Part shown: positions 8,301-16,103 of the stretch, one piece after another | How the letters are laid out: each line of letters begins with the position of its first letter | Position numbering within the stretch: the first letter of the stretch is position 1 | NCBI GenBank assembly: GCA_947631875.1 | Contig: CANRMV010000001.1 | Location: 1 to 40,267, forward strand | Source: an uncultured Clostridia bacterium | GTDB lineage: Bacteria; Bacillota; Clostridia; Christensenellales; UBA1242 | DNA length: 40,267 bases | Reading direction: 5' to 3' | Notes under the pieces: generated by a model | What the model was told of the DNA's origin: nothing | Databases searched by the model: none | Seen by the model: only the letters and a program-made list of their open reading frames with translations | Translations under genes and position numbers: made by a program

Positions 8301-10044
8301 AAAATTTTTGGACAGCATAAAAGACGAAACTGTGGACTATGTTGAAGAAAAAGAAAATTGGCAAGTTTTAAAATATCCAGAGTTTCAAGCAAATGACGGG
8401 CAAGGCGTGGGCGCTTTGTTGGACGGCAAAAAAGAAACATTTTTCCATTCAAAATACAGCCCAAGCAAGGTTGCTTTGCCACACGAATTCATCATTGATT
8501 GCAGAAAAAACATATCGGCCAATTATTTTGACATTGTGCGCCGCGAAAATGGAAATGACCGAATAACCGAAATTGCTTTGTATGGCGCAGCCGACAACGG
8601 CAAGGAAGGCATTCCGGAAGAAAACGAGTTTTTCCGCTTGTTTGAAGGGCCGATTGAAAATCCAAATGTTGGAACTTACAGAATAACTTTTGACGAACAA
8701 GAAATCAGGTTTTTCAAACTGATTGTGAAGAAAAACCAAGACCAAACAGTTATCAGAGAGTTGACGGCAGGAAGAGCGGTTGAGTTGGGACAGACGGTGA
8801 AGCCAAAAAATTTTGAAAAGGACCAAAGTGGCTTTGAAGAAAACAAATCCAACGGAAAACTGTCCACACAAACACAAAACGCTTTTTATCAATTTGAATT
8901 TTTGGGTTCGGGATTTGACGTGTTTGCCGACACCGACCGAGACTATGGCACTGCTGAGGTCTTTTTGGATGACATCAAGATTGGAGAGATAAATCTTTCC
9001 GACAAACCTCTTTTCAACAAATGCGTGTTTAGAAAACGAGATTTGGATGTGAAAAATCATGTTGTTAAGATTGTCACAACCTTAAACAAAAAATTTAACA
9101 TTTCGTTTATAAATGTGAATTATGAAACGCCGGTTGATAAGGAGGATTATCCAGCCGAAGCCAACGATTTTGGAGATGAAAGCCCACTCACATTTTCAAC
9201 AAATTGGCGAACACTCATCAAAGATTACAAAAATCTTACGCGCATTGATTTTGTTAAAAGCATTCCAGAAGGATATGTTGACACATATCTCCGCATGAAC
9301 AAATACATTCATGTTTATCAAAAGCAAAATGATGAAAGCAAAATAGCATTTGTATATGCTGGAAAAATCCTTGCGCCAAGCGATGCATCATCACTCTTTG
9401 CTGGCTGCACCTCGTTGCAGGAAATAAACTTTGAAAATTTTGACACATCAAACATGCTCTTTGCCACATCCATGTTCAATGGCTGTGCAGCAATTCAGCA
9501 ACTTGATTTGTCTAGTTTCAACACACAAAAAGTGCTGTATTTAAGCACGTTGTTGGAAAACTGTGAAAATTTGCAAGAACTCAATCTTTCAGGTTTTGCT
9601 ATAAAGGATGCGGCACAAGTTGCCAATTTGTTGAGGGGTTGCCACAATCTTGCAATTTTGCACGTTCCAAATGTTTTGGAGAACGGAATACAACTTCCAT
9701 TCCATTTCCTAGACCCAGAACTTGGCAAACGCGCAACAGTGGCATCTGCTGAAAATGCTGGGCACACTTTGCTCATACACGAAGCGCACCCAAATTTGAA
9801 ACATTGTGACTATGTTCCTGCCACGCGCAACACAGACGGGATTGTGGAACACGACGAGTGCATCGATTGTGGCGCAGTGCTTTTGGATGGAGTTGAAGTT
9901 GAACAAGGCAAAATTGTTATCCATGCAACAGGATATTTGGACATAATAATTCCATGTGTAGCGGGCGCGGTGATTGCCGTTGGCGGTGTTGCAACTGTTA
10001 TGGCAATCCGCAAGAAAAAGAAGAAAAAACAATACAACAAATAA
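5371..10044 (+). CDS. Secreted, membrane-anchored M60-family metallopeptidase with F5/8C-like and leucine-rich segments
   Basis: This 1,557-aa protein begins with a basic stretch and a hydrophobic segment (about residues 24-46), read as a long signal peptide. A zinc-peptidase site HELGH is at 526-530, with the third ligand probably Glu554 in GEVWNN. This matches the M60/enhancin gluzincin pattern, whose known members cleave mucin-type glycoproteins. Around residues 1000-1150 there is a discoidin/F5-8C-like region (LLDGKKETFFHS), which would bind carbohydrate. Residues about 1335-1445 are BspA/DUF285-type leucine-rich repeats (ENFDTSN, LSSFNTQKV). A Cys-containing module (HDECIDCGA) precedes a C-terminal transmembrane helix (about 1521-1545) and a lysine-rich tail, so the enzyme should be displayed on the cell surface. 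It has its own promoter and terminator. The glycoprotein substrate is inference; the metallopeptidase class is well supported. Confidence 0.88.
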   Translation: MRKKKNIFYLEQRSLSHKKGANRVVGFVLSLMLSSTLFGNAGLMIKESLPSFEPAVSADATFASVSSATDAVDLQKEGVVRPEDLDEGLSRKSFEDMEGRRVTLREPYMEVTSREVARQEVVGTLDDTFQFIDPTTGDFYDGPAKEIAKVDFVQDGKEGNEIGNKTNPRYPMRGLANSKDNSPKIFSDFEKYMLLRQAWYYRKKINTMLENHQLGDYLKKHPAAEGIYGAIDAGAKAVSKTIISDPIYNSPLTTGLYLAPGEVVTVTVSELKSGETVKLTTHQQDSLGYDGGFPDGFKAEEYFSAEQYKIYKTLNSTEKYFMYWDSELIKEAERAQTAHTKPDYTKFSFKLQGQWQWQNQKVPCMGSVFEFTHNGTYEIGSIYGGPLYLQPTNSVVKLEITGAVETPHFILGVTTKEEFDKHLKTAPGLIATLDVENGQLIGLADYMRNCDDIEKLAYFWHSVFAINSSLNGREYNYNITMAYDIHVPAGEAVALNSSFAAQPFGWFEACMNYKTLTTKGNWGTFHELGHIQAKTYGVNWGMCGSNCKNPCEGEVWNNTLIILMYSMLCNMDPRVIQVEHGEYVHPYTAINASMNLPDVQDYHDYNNTSNPHFPQLSLYSTLIHSFGPERFIDFFYTYKINPSYCNNARADFIYRIGLVDHVNILEWINHNYHGNVNAHTDFSAEQLEFLNTLPTFYPIAYEWANGIDGNETARKYDVDGKYNTIFDLSPKSFVSYKPFTIIEVTNPVHGTIEYKEEEQKAIYTPPTEITENDEFSIVVSTEGGRIVTLNVRMRLVYNGAHIEMFKLDSDTPVQDITNIIASQKDKDPFRTEESAIAGKASFNSKEKEYYHIQFSFKATKAGLHKFTICGDDAKICYFKKDNEYITNGQGGIKYSNPNSYVAYNATDNNFASAILQVGDIVDMDLHLVNWAGAGYAKVGVVFPDATAVVDIPAENIVNTRVSSQDLEQTQKFEGWQPKFLDSIKDETVDYVEEKENWQVLKYPEFQANDGQGVGALLDGKKETFFHSKYSPSKVALPHEFIIDCRKNISANYFDIVRRENGNDRITEIALYGAADNGKEGIPEENEFFRLFEGPIENPNVGTYRITFDEQEIRFFKLIVKKNQDQTVIRELTAGRAVELGQTVKPKNFEKDQSGFEENKSNGKLSTQTQNAFYQFEFLGSGFDVFADTDRDYGTAEVFLDDIKIGEINLSDKPLFNKCVFRKRDLDVKNHVVKIVTTLNKKFNISFINVNYETPVDKEDYPAEANDFGDESPLTFSTNWRTLIKDYKNLTRIDFVKSIPEGYVDTYLRMNKYIHVYQKQNDESKIAFVYAGKILAPSDASSLFAGCTSLQEINFENFDTSNMLFATSMFNGCAAIQQLDLSSFNTQKVLYLSTLLENCENLQELNLSGFAIKDAAQVANLLRGCHNLAILHVPNVLENGIQLPFHFLDPELGKRATVASAENAGHTLLIHEAHPNLKHCDYVPATRNTDGIVEHDECIDCGAVLLDGVEVEQGKIVIHATGYLDIIIPCVAGAVIAVGGVATVMAIRKKKKKKQYNK

Positions 10045-10077
10045 GCGTTTTAGGCAAAAAAGTTAAAAAACAAATTT

Positions 10078-10105
10078 GATGTCCAGATTTTTGGACATCT
10101 TTTTT
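10078..10105 (+). terminator. Rho-independent terminator of the M60 gene
   Basis: A perfect 8-bp stem (GATGTCCA at 10078-10085, TGGACATC at 10092-10099) with a 6-nt loop is followed by six T residues. It makes any start of the next gene upstream of about 10110 unlikely. Confidence 0.92.
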
Positions 10106-10138
10106 GTTATCCTTTGGGTGTTAAAAGGAGAAATGTTT

Positions 10139-12130
10139 ATGGTTATTTACAATTTCAAATACAAAAACAAAGGTGAAGAGGACACCCAAAAGTTGCCTTC
10201 TCCGCTTGAAATTCAGGAAGCTTGCGCAAACAACGGAGGAATGGAAAGAGACGATTTGTCTTTTTACGTTTATTTTTTAAGCGAGAAATGTTTGCGTTTT
10301 GACCTTGCCTATGATGGCGAGCCGGGACAGGAGAAAATTGTGCAGGAGTGTGCGCAAAAGTTTTTAAATTCTCTTGACCTTGCCACCTACAAATTTTACG
10401 AAATGAAGGAAATAAACTTGGACATTTTTTATTCAGACCTTCAACTTGCAAGAAAACTGGAATATATCGAAAGTGAGCGTTCTGTGAAACGTCACTTGGG
10501 GCTTCCCGTAAATGACCCATATTTTAAAGAGATAGCAATTAAGTCGCATTCAAAAACCAAAGAGGAAATTTTGGAACAGGTGCACAACCTGCCCTCTGAG
10601 GACTATTTAAAAGATGAGATTGAAAGAATTTACGCTCCGGTTGTTACACCTAACAAATTTGGCGTTCCCGCACATTACATAGTTAATTGTTCAGACAAAC
10701 AAGGGGGTCAAGAAGTTTTGGATGTTTTGACAAAAAGCCTTGTCAGCAACAAAAGGTGTTTGCGAAACAAATATGCTGTCATAAATTTGGACGATGCAAT
10801 TTCGCCTTTTGATGCGCCAAATAAAGTTGAAAGTGATATGCAAGCAGCATATTGTTTAAATGAATATGGCCTTGTGGCGTTGATGTGTTCATATGAAATT
10901 AGGGAGGACGATAGATACAGCCAAGAATATGACATAATTAAGCGAGCGGCAAAATGCATCTCCTATTACAGCACAAACACAACAACGGTTTTGTGCTTAA
11001 TTTCAGCATCGGCAGGGGTGAAAAAAGTGTTTAAGCAATTTTTGCCGGATATGCTGTTTATCACCATATCTGATGACGAATTGTCTGGCGAAAAGGCACA
11101 AAAATATTTGGAAAAATTGGCCGAAAACAAGAAAGTGCAACTGCCAGCAAATTTTAATGACATAAATTACGAACAATCTTACAAGCCAAAAGAAATTAAA
11201 AAGATTTTTGATAATTGGTATGCAAAGTATATCAAAATTTGTGCATTTCCTCAATATTTGGAATATGTTGAAGAGAAAGAGGAAACAAGCGAGGACAACA
11301 AGCACGCGTTTGATGACCTTGAAAAGTTGGTTGGACTTAAAGAGATTAAAAAAGTTGTTAAGGACTATATAAATTATTCCAAACTTCAAAGGGCGTGTGA
11401 AAAACTTGGTAAACCTGCCGGCAATTATTGCAGGCACATGCTGTTCACGGGAAATCCTGGCACTGCAAAAACCACAGTGGCAAGAATAATCGCGCAAATC
11501 ATGAAAGAAAATGGCCTGCTTTCGCGAGGAAATTTGATTGAAGTTGGCAGGTCGGATTTGGTTTCCAAATTTGTTGGCGGAACAGCACCAAAAGTTAAAG
11601 ATGTTTTCCAAAGTGCAAAAGGCAATGTTCTTTTCATAGATGAGGCGTATTCTTTGTGCGAAGGGAAAGAGGGGTTGTATGGCGATGAGGCAATAAACAC
11701 CATTGTGCAAGAGATGGAAAACAATCGCGAGGACATGGTGGTGATTTTTGCGGGCTATAAAAAAGAGATGCAAGAATTTATCAACAGAAATTCCGGCTTG
11801 AAAAGCAGGGTGGCATATGAAGTGGATTTTCCGGATTATTCCATAGACGAACTTATGCAAATTGCACATTTGCAAGCGCAAAAAATGGGTGTTGACATTT
11901 CTTTGTGCGAGCCCGTTTTGAGGGACATTTTAAAGGCCGGGAAAGAAAGCCTAAATTTTGGAAACGGAAGGTTTGTTAGGAAAGTGCTGGAAAGGGCAAG
12001 AATGAAACAAGCCAGCCGTCTTGTTGAACAAAATCTTTTAAACGAGGAGCAAATTGGATTGCTTCAAAATGAAGATTTTGAAAGCCCAACACTTTCACAA
12101 AACAAAGCAAAAATGGGATTTCAAATTTGA
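10139..12130 (+). CDS. AAA+ ATPase, CbbX/SpoVK type, with long N-terminal region
   Basis: The C-terminal third is a CbbX/CfxQ/SpoVK-type AAA+ module: Walker A GNPGTAKTT at about 438-446, Walker B VLFIDEAY with Asp501-Glu502, sensor-1 region VIFAGY, and an arginine-finger-like GLKSRV. Such ATPases form hexameric rings that remodel partner proteins (Rubisco activase CbbX, EccA of type VII secretion, SpoVK). The first ~400 residues are not recognised. Residues about 190-400 look like a degenerate AAA domain (strand-like YAVINLDD, VALMCSYE, then a small helical lid) without a Walker A. I chose ATG 10139 because AAAAGGAG ends 8 nt before it; ATG 10133 is too close, and an upstream frame runs through the terminator. 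The regulator gene downstream starts after a new promoter. The partner is unknown. Confidence 0.85.
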   Translation: MVIYNFKYKNKGEEDTQKLPSPLEIQEACANNGGMERDDLSFYVYFLSEKCLRFDLAYDGEPGQEKIVQECAQKFLNSLDLATYKFYEMKEINLDIFYSDLQLARKLEYIESERSVKRHLGLPVNDPYFKEIAIKSHSKTKEEILEQVHNLPSEDYLKDEIERIYAPVVTPNKFGVPAHYIVNCSDKQGGQEVLDVLTKSLVSNKRCLRNKYAVINLDDAISPFDAPNKVESDMQAAYCLNEYGLVALMCSYEIREDDRYSQEYDIIKRAAKCISYYSTNTTTVLCLISASAGVKKVFKQFLPDMLFITISDDELSGEKAQKYLEKLAENKKVQLPANFNDINYEQSYKPKEIKKIFDNWYAKYIKICAFPQYLEYVEEKEETSEDNKHAFDDLEKLVGLKEIKKVVKDYINYSKLQRACEKLGKPAGNYCRHMLFTGNPGTAKTTVARIIAQIMKENGLLSRGNLIEVGRSDLVSKFVGGTAPKVKDVFQSAKGNVLFIDEAYSLCEGKEGLYGDEAINTIVQEMENNREDMVVIFAGYKKEMQEFINRNSGLKSRVAYEVDFPDYSIDELMQIAHLQAQKMGVDISLCEPVLRDILKAGKESLNFGNGRFVRKVLERARMKQASRLVEQNLLNEEQIGLLQNEDFESPTLSQNKAKMGFQI

Positions 12131-12148
12131 ATAAAAACTCACAAAAAT

Positions 12149-12177
12149 TTGGAGGGAAACAAACTTTGTGCTATAAT
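12149..12177 (+). promoter_or_regulatory. Promoter of the WYL regulator gene
   Basis: An extended -10 TGCTATAAT (12169-12177) lies 17 bp after a weak -35 TTGGAG (12149-12154). It sits just behind the AAA+ gene's stop and requires the regulator to start downstream of it. Confidence 0.7.
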
Positions 12178-12198
12178 GAAAATCGGAGAACAAAAACT

Positions 12199-13188
12199 GT
12201 GAACAAGAAACTTTCTGCTTTTTGCATTTTAAATGTTTTGAAAGAATATTCGGATGAAAATCATCCACTTTCTCAGGCGCAAATCATAGACAAAATTTAT
12301 TATTCTTATGGCTTAGACCTTGAAAGAAAATCTGTCAGTTCAAACCTTGACAGCCTTATAGATTTTGGCTTCGACATTGTGAAAAACAAAACGGGGTGCT
12401 ATTTGGCATCGCGTGAGTTTGAGCCAAGCGAAATTTCTTTTTTGATTGATGCCGTGTTTTCAAGCAGGGCGATTGACAGTTCTCATTCGCAAAAATTGGC
12501 AAAAAAATTGTCGGATTTTTTAAGCACATATCAGCAAAGAAAATTTAAATACATTTGCAAGGCGGACCAGATTGTTAGAACAAATCAAAAACAACTTTTT
12601 TACACGATTGACGTTTTGAATGAAGCCATTGAAAAAGGAAAGCAGGTTGAATTTAATTACAACAGGTTTTATTTTGACAAAGACACCGCAACCCAAAGAA
12701 GCCAAAAAACATATCTCATAAATCCATACTTTTTGATAAACAATCAAGGAAGATATTATCTTGTTTGCAACCTTAATCAATTTGACGAAATTGCCAACTA
12801 CAAGGTTGAACTCATATCAAACATCAAAATTTTGGAAACTGACAGAAAGCCAATCACGGCGCTCAAAAACTGTGAAAAGGGCGTGGACATGGCAAAGTAT
12901 GCCAATGAAAACATATATATGTTCCACAACAAAACAATAAATGCAACATTAAAAATTGAAAAGGAATATGCAGCGGAATATGTTTTTGAGTGGTTTGGCA
13001 AAAACGCAAGATTTTACACCAAAAACGGGGAAACCTATGCGGACATCACCGCAAACGAACAGGCACTTGTGTATTGGTGCTTGCAATATGGTGACAGTTT
13101 GGAGTTGATAAGTCCACAAAGCATTCGGGAAGAAATTTCAAAAGAAGTTGAAAATTTGGCAACGAAATATTGCGAAACAAAAAAGTAA
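12199..13188 (+). CDS. WYL-domain transcriptional regulator
   Basis: A DeoR-like winged-helix N terminus (about residues 5-70; LSQAQIIDKIYY followed by SVSSNLDSLIDFGF as recognition helix region) is joined to a WYL ligand-sensing domain (about 130-230; QVEFNYNRFYF, INPYFLINNQGRYYLVC) and a C-terminal WCX-like region. WYL regulators typically sense nucleotides or nucleic-acid fragments and often control defence, DNA-damage or metabolic genes; the ligand here is unknown. I place the start at GTG 12199, with CGGAG about 10 nt upstream and a promoter ending at 12177. A frame reaching back to 12127 would begin before the promoter. The product is 329 aa. The adjacent AAA+ gene is a possible target, by position only. 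Confidence 0.85.
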   Translation: MNKKLSAFCILNVLKEYSDENHPLSQAQIIDKIYYSYGLDLERKSVSSNLDSLIDFGFDIVKNKTGCYLASREFEPSEISFLIDAVFSSRAIDSSHSQKLAKKLSDFLSTYQQRKFKYICKADQIVRTNQKQLFYTIDVLNEAIEKGKQVEFNYNRFYFDKDTATQRSQKTYLINPYFLINNQGRYYLVCNLNQFDEIANYKVELISNIKILETDRKPITALKNCEKGVDMAKYANENIYMFHNKTINATLKIEKEYAAEYVFEWFGKNARFYTKNGETYADITANEQALVYWCLQYGDSLELISPQSIREEISKEVENLATKYCETKK

Positions 13189-13205
13189 GGTGCCCACAAA
13201 AACAC

Positions 13206-13241
13206 AAAAATCTGTGGCTTTTTCAGTGTCACAGATTTTTT
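13206..13241 (+). terminator. Bidirectional terminator between WYL and tdk genes
   Basis: An 11-bp stem (AAAAATCTGTG at 13206-13216, CACAGATTTTT at 13230-13240) with A and T tracts on its two sides can terminate the plus-strand regulator and the convergent minus-strand glyA-tdk unit. Confidence 0.85.
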
Positions 13242-13308
13242 AATATAAAAAAAATCCAACTGTTCGGTAGGGCGGTTTTCATAAGCCCTCCACAATTTTT
13301 CACAGTTT

Positions 13309-13902
13309 TCAATTTTGAGGCTTTTCGGCATTTTTTCTTTTCACAAAACAGTTGTAGCACATGCTTTCATAACTTTCGTCCGCACCAATAACCACCTCAT
13401 CACCCTCAGTTGCAATTCTTCCATTCACAATTCTGGCGTTGACGGTTGCTTTTCGACCACATCTGCACACGGATTTTATTTCGGCAAGGCTGTCCGCAAT
13501 TTCCACAAGTCGCTTGCTGCCTTCAAACAACTCTGTTTTAAAATTGGTCAAAAGCCCATAACACAAAACGGGAACTTGCCTGCTTGCCTCTTTGAGTTCG
13601 TTCACTTGGTCTCGCGTCAAAAATTGAGCCTCGTCAATGATTATCACGCTGTTTGGATGCAAAATATCATATTTTTTGCAAAGGTCCGCAAAACTGTCAG
13701 TGTCGGCAAATTCCAAGCACTCGCTTGTTAGGCCGATGCGGGTGCTGACCATAGGAACGCCGTTAACCACGCATCTTGTGTCCTTTTTAGGCTTAAACAG
13801 AAAAACCTTAAATCCTTTTGTTATGTAATTATATCTGCACATAAGCGCCTGAGCGGTTTTCGAACTTCCCATAGCACCATACTTAAAATATAATTTGTTC
13901 AT
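13309..13902 (-). CDS. tdk: Thymidine kinase (type II)
   Basis: This 197-aa enzyme phosphorylates thymidine (and deoxyuridine) with ATP for dTMP salvage. The P-loop is GAMGSSKT at residues 9-16, a variant of the family's GPMFSGKS. Walker B with the catalytic Glu reads IIIDEAQF. A zinc-binding lasso domain has SVCRCG and MCYNC cysteine pairs, as in the human TK1-like (type II) enzymes. The start ATG has an excellent GGAGGAGG site. The gene lies 22 nt behind glyA on the same strand and is surely in one operon with it, opposite folD-thyA-dfr, so salvage and de novo dTMP supply sit side by side. Confidence 0.95.
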   Translation of the reverse strand: MNKLYFKYGAMGSSKTAQALMCRYNYITKGFKVFLFKPKKDTRCVVNGVPMVSTRIGLTSECLEFADTDSFADLCKKYDILHPNSVIIIDEAQFLTRDQVNELKEASRQVPVLCYGLLTNFKTELFEGSKRLVEIADSLAEIKSVCRCGRKATVNARIVNGRIATEGDEVVIGADESYESMCYNCFVKRKNAEKPQN

Positions 13903-13924
13903 TTTTGCCCTCCTCCAAAATTGA

Positions 13925-15151
13925 TTATTTCACATACTTTTTCATAAGGGCGACTGCTTGCTTTTTGACAGCAGGAATTGCCTTTTCTTTTTCAACAACA
14001 ATTTTGTGTATCATGTGGGCAATTTCTTTCATGTCATCCTCTTTCATTCCAAGCGTTGTCACGGCAGCCGTGCCAAGACGAAGGCCGCTTGTGACGGTTG
14101 GGCTTAACTTTTCATTTGGAATGGAATTTTTGTTTGCAGTGATGTTTGCGGCGTGCAGAAGGTCGGCAATTTCTTTGCCCGTTGCACCAAATGGAGTGAG
14201 GTCAACCAAAATAAGGTGGTTGTCAGTTCCGCCAGAAACAAGCCTAAAACCAAGTTTTTTAAGTTCGCTGGCAAGGGCTTTGCAGTTTTTAATCACTTGT
14301 TTTTGATATTCTTTAAACTCGGGCGACATAGCCTCTTTTAACATAACCGCTTTGCCGGCAATCACATGTTCAAGTGGGCCACCCTGAGTTCCTGGAAAAA
14401 CGGCACTGTCAATCTTTTTTGCAAGTTCGGCTTTACACAAAATCATGCCACCTCTTGGGCCGCGCAGTGTTTTGTGTGTGGTGGTTGTGACAACATCGGC
14501 ATATTTGCAAGGATTTGGATGCAATCCCGCTGCAACCAATCCAGCAATATGTGCCATATCCACCATAAGATAAGCGCCAACACTGTCCGCAATTTCACGG
14601 AAGCGGGCAAAATCAATTTTTCTTGGATAAGCGCTTGCGCCAGCAACAATCAATTTTGGCTTATATTCTTTTGCAAGGCGCTCCACTTCATCGTAATCAA
14701 TTAGTTCAGTTTTTTCGTTAAGGCCATAGGCAACAGCATTGAAAACTTTTCCCGATGCATTCACTTTTGTGCCATGAGTGAGGTGTCCGCCCGCTGGCAA
14801 AGACATTCCAAGCAAAGTGTCGCCAGGCTTTAACAATGCCATGTAAACAGCAAAGTTTGCATTTGCACCAGAGTGTGGCTGAACGTTTGCATGCTCTGCA
14901 TGAAAAAGTTTTTTTGCGCGCTCAATGGCAAGGCTTTCAATGACGTCCACATTTTCACAGCCGCAGTAATAGCGTTTTGCAGGATAGCCCTCTGCATACT
15001 TGTTTGTCAGCACGCTGCCAACCGCCTCTCGAACAGCACCACTTACAATATTTTCGCTTGCGATAAGTTCAATCGTTTCCCTTTGACGCTTTTCTTCTTG
15101 CTTAATTGCGGCATAAACTTCCGCATCAACATTTTTTAAATTATTTGTCAT
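13925..15151 (-). CDS. glyA: Serine hydroxymethyltransferase
   Basis: GlyA converts serine and tetrahydrofolate to glycine and 5,10-methylene-THF, using pyridoxal phosphate. Family hallmarks are IELIASENIVS near the N terminus, NKYAEGYPAKRYY, NVQPHSGANAN, the PLP-lysine motif TTTTHKTLRGPRGG, and the C-terminal SGLRLGTAAVTT. The length of 408 aa is normal. I start at ATG 15151 (MTNNLK) because GAGGAGG lies at the right distance; five extra codons upstream would include the Shine-Dalgarno itself. Its product 5,10-methylene-THF is the C1 donor for ThyA encoded just across the divergent promoter. One small departure is IELIASENIVS, where the family usually has NFVS. Confidence 0.97.
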   Translation of the reverse strand: MTNNLKNVDAEVYAAIKQEEKRQRETIELIASENIVSGAVREAVGSVLTNKYAEGYPAKRYYCGCENVDVIESLAIERAKKLFHAEHANVQPHSGANANFAVYMALLKPGDTLLGMSLPAGGHLTHGTKVNASGKVFNAVAYGLNEKTELIDYDEVERLAKEYKPKLIVAGASAYPRKIDFARFREIADSVGAYLMVDMAHIAGLVAAGLHPNPCKYADVVTTTTHKTLRGPRGGMILCKAELAKKIDSAVFPGTQGGPLEHVIAGKAVMLKEAMSPEFKEYQKQVIKNCKALASELKKLGFRLVSGGTDNHLILVDLTPFGATGKEIADLLHAANITANKNSIPNEKLSPTVTSGLRLGTAAVTTLGMKEDDMKEIAHMIHKIVVEKEKAIPAVKKQAVALMKKYVK

Positions 15152-15178
15152 TTTCCACCTCCTCAAATTACCAAAACC

Positions 15179-15205
15179 ATTTTAACATAAAAAGTTGAAA
15201 AACAA
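15179..15205 (-). promoter_or_regulatory. Minus-strand promoter of glyA-tdk
   Basis: Read on the minus strand, an extended -10 TGTTAAAAT (hexamer over 15179-15184) follows a weak -35 TTGTTT (15200-15205) after 15 bp. It shares the 100-bp intergenic region with the folD promoter on the other strand. Confidence 0.5.
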
Positions 15206-15216
15206 AAACTTTTTGT

Positions 15217-15245
15217 TTGTAAAAAAATATTTTTTATGATACAAT
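15217..15245 (+). promoter_or_regulatory. Promoter of folD-thyA-dfr (leaderless)
   Basis: A -35 TTGTAA (15217-15222), a 17-bp spacer and an extended -10 TGATACAAT (hexamer 15240-15245) end 6 nt before the folD ATG at 15252. The predicted start of transcription coincides with the start codon. Confidence 0.7.
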
Positions 15246-15251
15246 TTGAAT

Positions 15252-16088
15252 ATGGAAATTTTAAACGGTAAAGAATTTGCACAAGAGATGAGAAACAATG
15301 TAAAAACTGCCGTTGGCAAACTGAAAAACAAGCCAACTCTTGCTTGTATTATTGTGGAAGGAGACAAAGCAAGCGAAATTTATGTGGCTTCAAAACAAAG
15401 GGCTTGTGCCGAGTGTGGCATAAACTCCAAAGTGATAAAATTGCCAAATGATATAAGCCAAATTCAACTTGAAAAAGAGATTGAAAAATTAAACAAAAGC
15501 AAAGAAATAACCGCCATTTTGCTGCAACTGCCGTTGCCAAAACAACTTAATGAAGAAAGGGCGATAAACAAAATAAGTCCAGAGAAAGATGCGGATTGCC
15601 TTACTTTTCACAACTTTGGAAAGATGTTTGCGGGGCATAGCGATTTTGCACCTTGCACCGCATATGGAATAATCAAACTTCTTGAAAAACACAATGTGGA
15701 AATTGAAGGTAAACACGCGGTTGTTGTGGGAAGGAGCAATTTGGTTGGGCGAAGTGTTGCGGCTCTTTTGGAGCATGAAAATGCCACAGTCACCATTTGC
15801 CACAGCCGAACGCAAAATTTAAAAAAGTTCACAAAAGATGCCGACATTTTGGTTGTTGCAATAGGCAAGCCAAAGTTTATAACAGCCGATTATGTTAAAA
15901 AAGGCGCTGTTGTTGTGGATGTTGGAATAAACAGGGTTGACGGCAAAATTTATGGCGATGTGGATTTTGAAAATGTTGCACCAAAATGCAGTAAAATCAC
16001 GCCTGTTCCGGGCGGGGTTGGGCCACTTACTGTCGCATCTTTAATGCAAAACACTTGCTTGCTGTTTGACGAGCAAAACAAAAAATAA
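15252..16088 (+). CDS. folD: Bifunctional methylene-THF dehydrogenase/methenyl-THF cyclohydrolase
   Basis: FolD interconverts 5,10-methylene-THF and 10-formyl-THF, using NADP. The sequence shows YVASKQRAC with the active-site Lys of the YxxxK motif, LLQLPLPKQL, the dinucleotide-binding VVGRSNLVGRSVA, VVDVGINRV, and the signature PVPGGVGPLT. Its 278 aa are slightly shorter than average. ATG 15252 is the start: a TTG six bases earlier has no supporting site, and the promoter's -10 ends at 15245, so the mRNA is predicted to be leaderless. It heads an operon with thyA (15-nt gap) and the reductase gene. Confidence 0.96.
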   Translation: MEILNGKEFAQEMRNNVKTAVGKLKNKPTLACIIVEGDKASEIYVASKQRACAECGINSKVIKLPNDISQIQLEKEIEKLNKSKEITAILLQLPLPKQLNEERAINKISPEKDADCLTFHNFGKMFAGHSDFAPCTAYGIIKLLEKHNVEIEGKHAVVVGRSNLVGRSVAALLEHENATVTICHSRTQNLKKFTKDADILVVAIGKPKFITADYVKKGAVVVDVGINRVDGKIYGDVDFENVAPKCSKITPVPGGVGPLTVASLMQNTCLLFDEQNKK

Positions 16089-16103
16089 GAGGAGGATTTT
16101 ATT

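Noticed and set aside
5394..9060. Several 100-200-codon minus-strand frames within the M60 gene
   Set aside because: They are antisense shadows of a well-supported gene and show no start signals or family motifs.
10076..10138. Upstream extension of the AAA+ gene
   Set aside because: The extra codons run through the terminator at 10078-10105; ATG 10139 has the Shine-Dalgarno.
11003..11881. A 292-codon open frame on the minus strand
   Set aside because: It lies wholly antisense to the AAA+ ATPase gene with its intact motifs, has no Shine-Dalgarno and a composition typical of a shadow frame.
12127..12198. Upstream extension of the WYL regulator
   Set aside because: It would start before the promoter at 12149-12177; GTG 12199 has a Shine-Dalgarno and begins the conserved domain.
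13262..13290. AGGGC/GCCCT inverted repeat near the tdk 3' end as a separate terminator
   Set aside because: The stem is short with an 11-nt loop and no adjacent U tract; the stem at 13206-13241 is sufficient.
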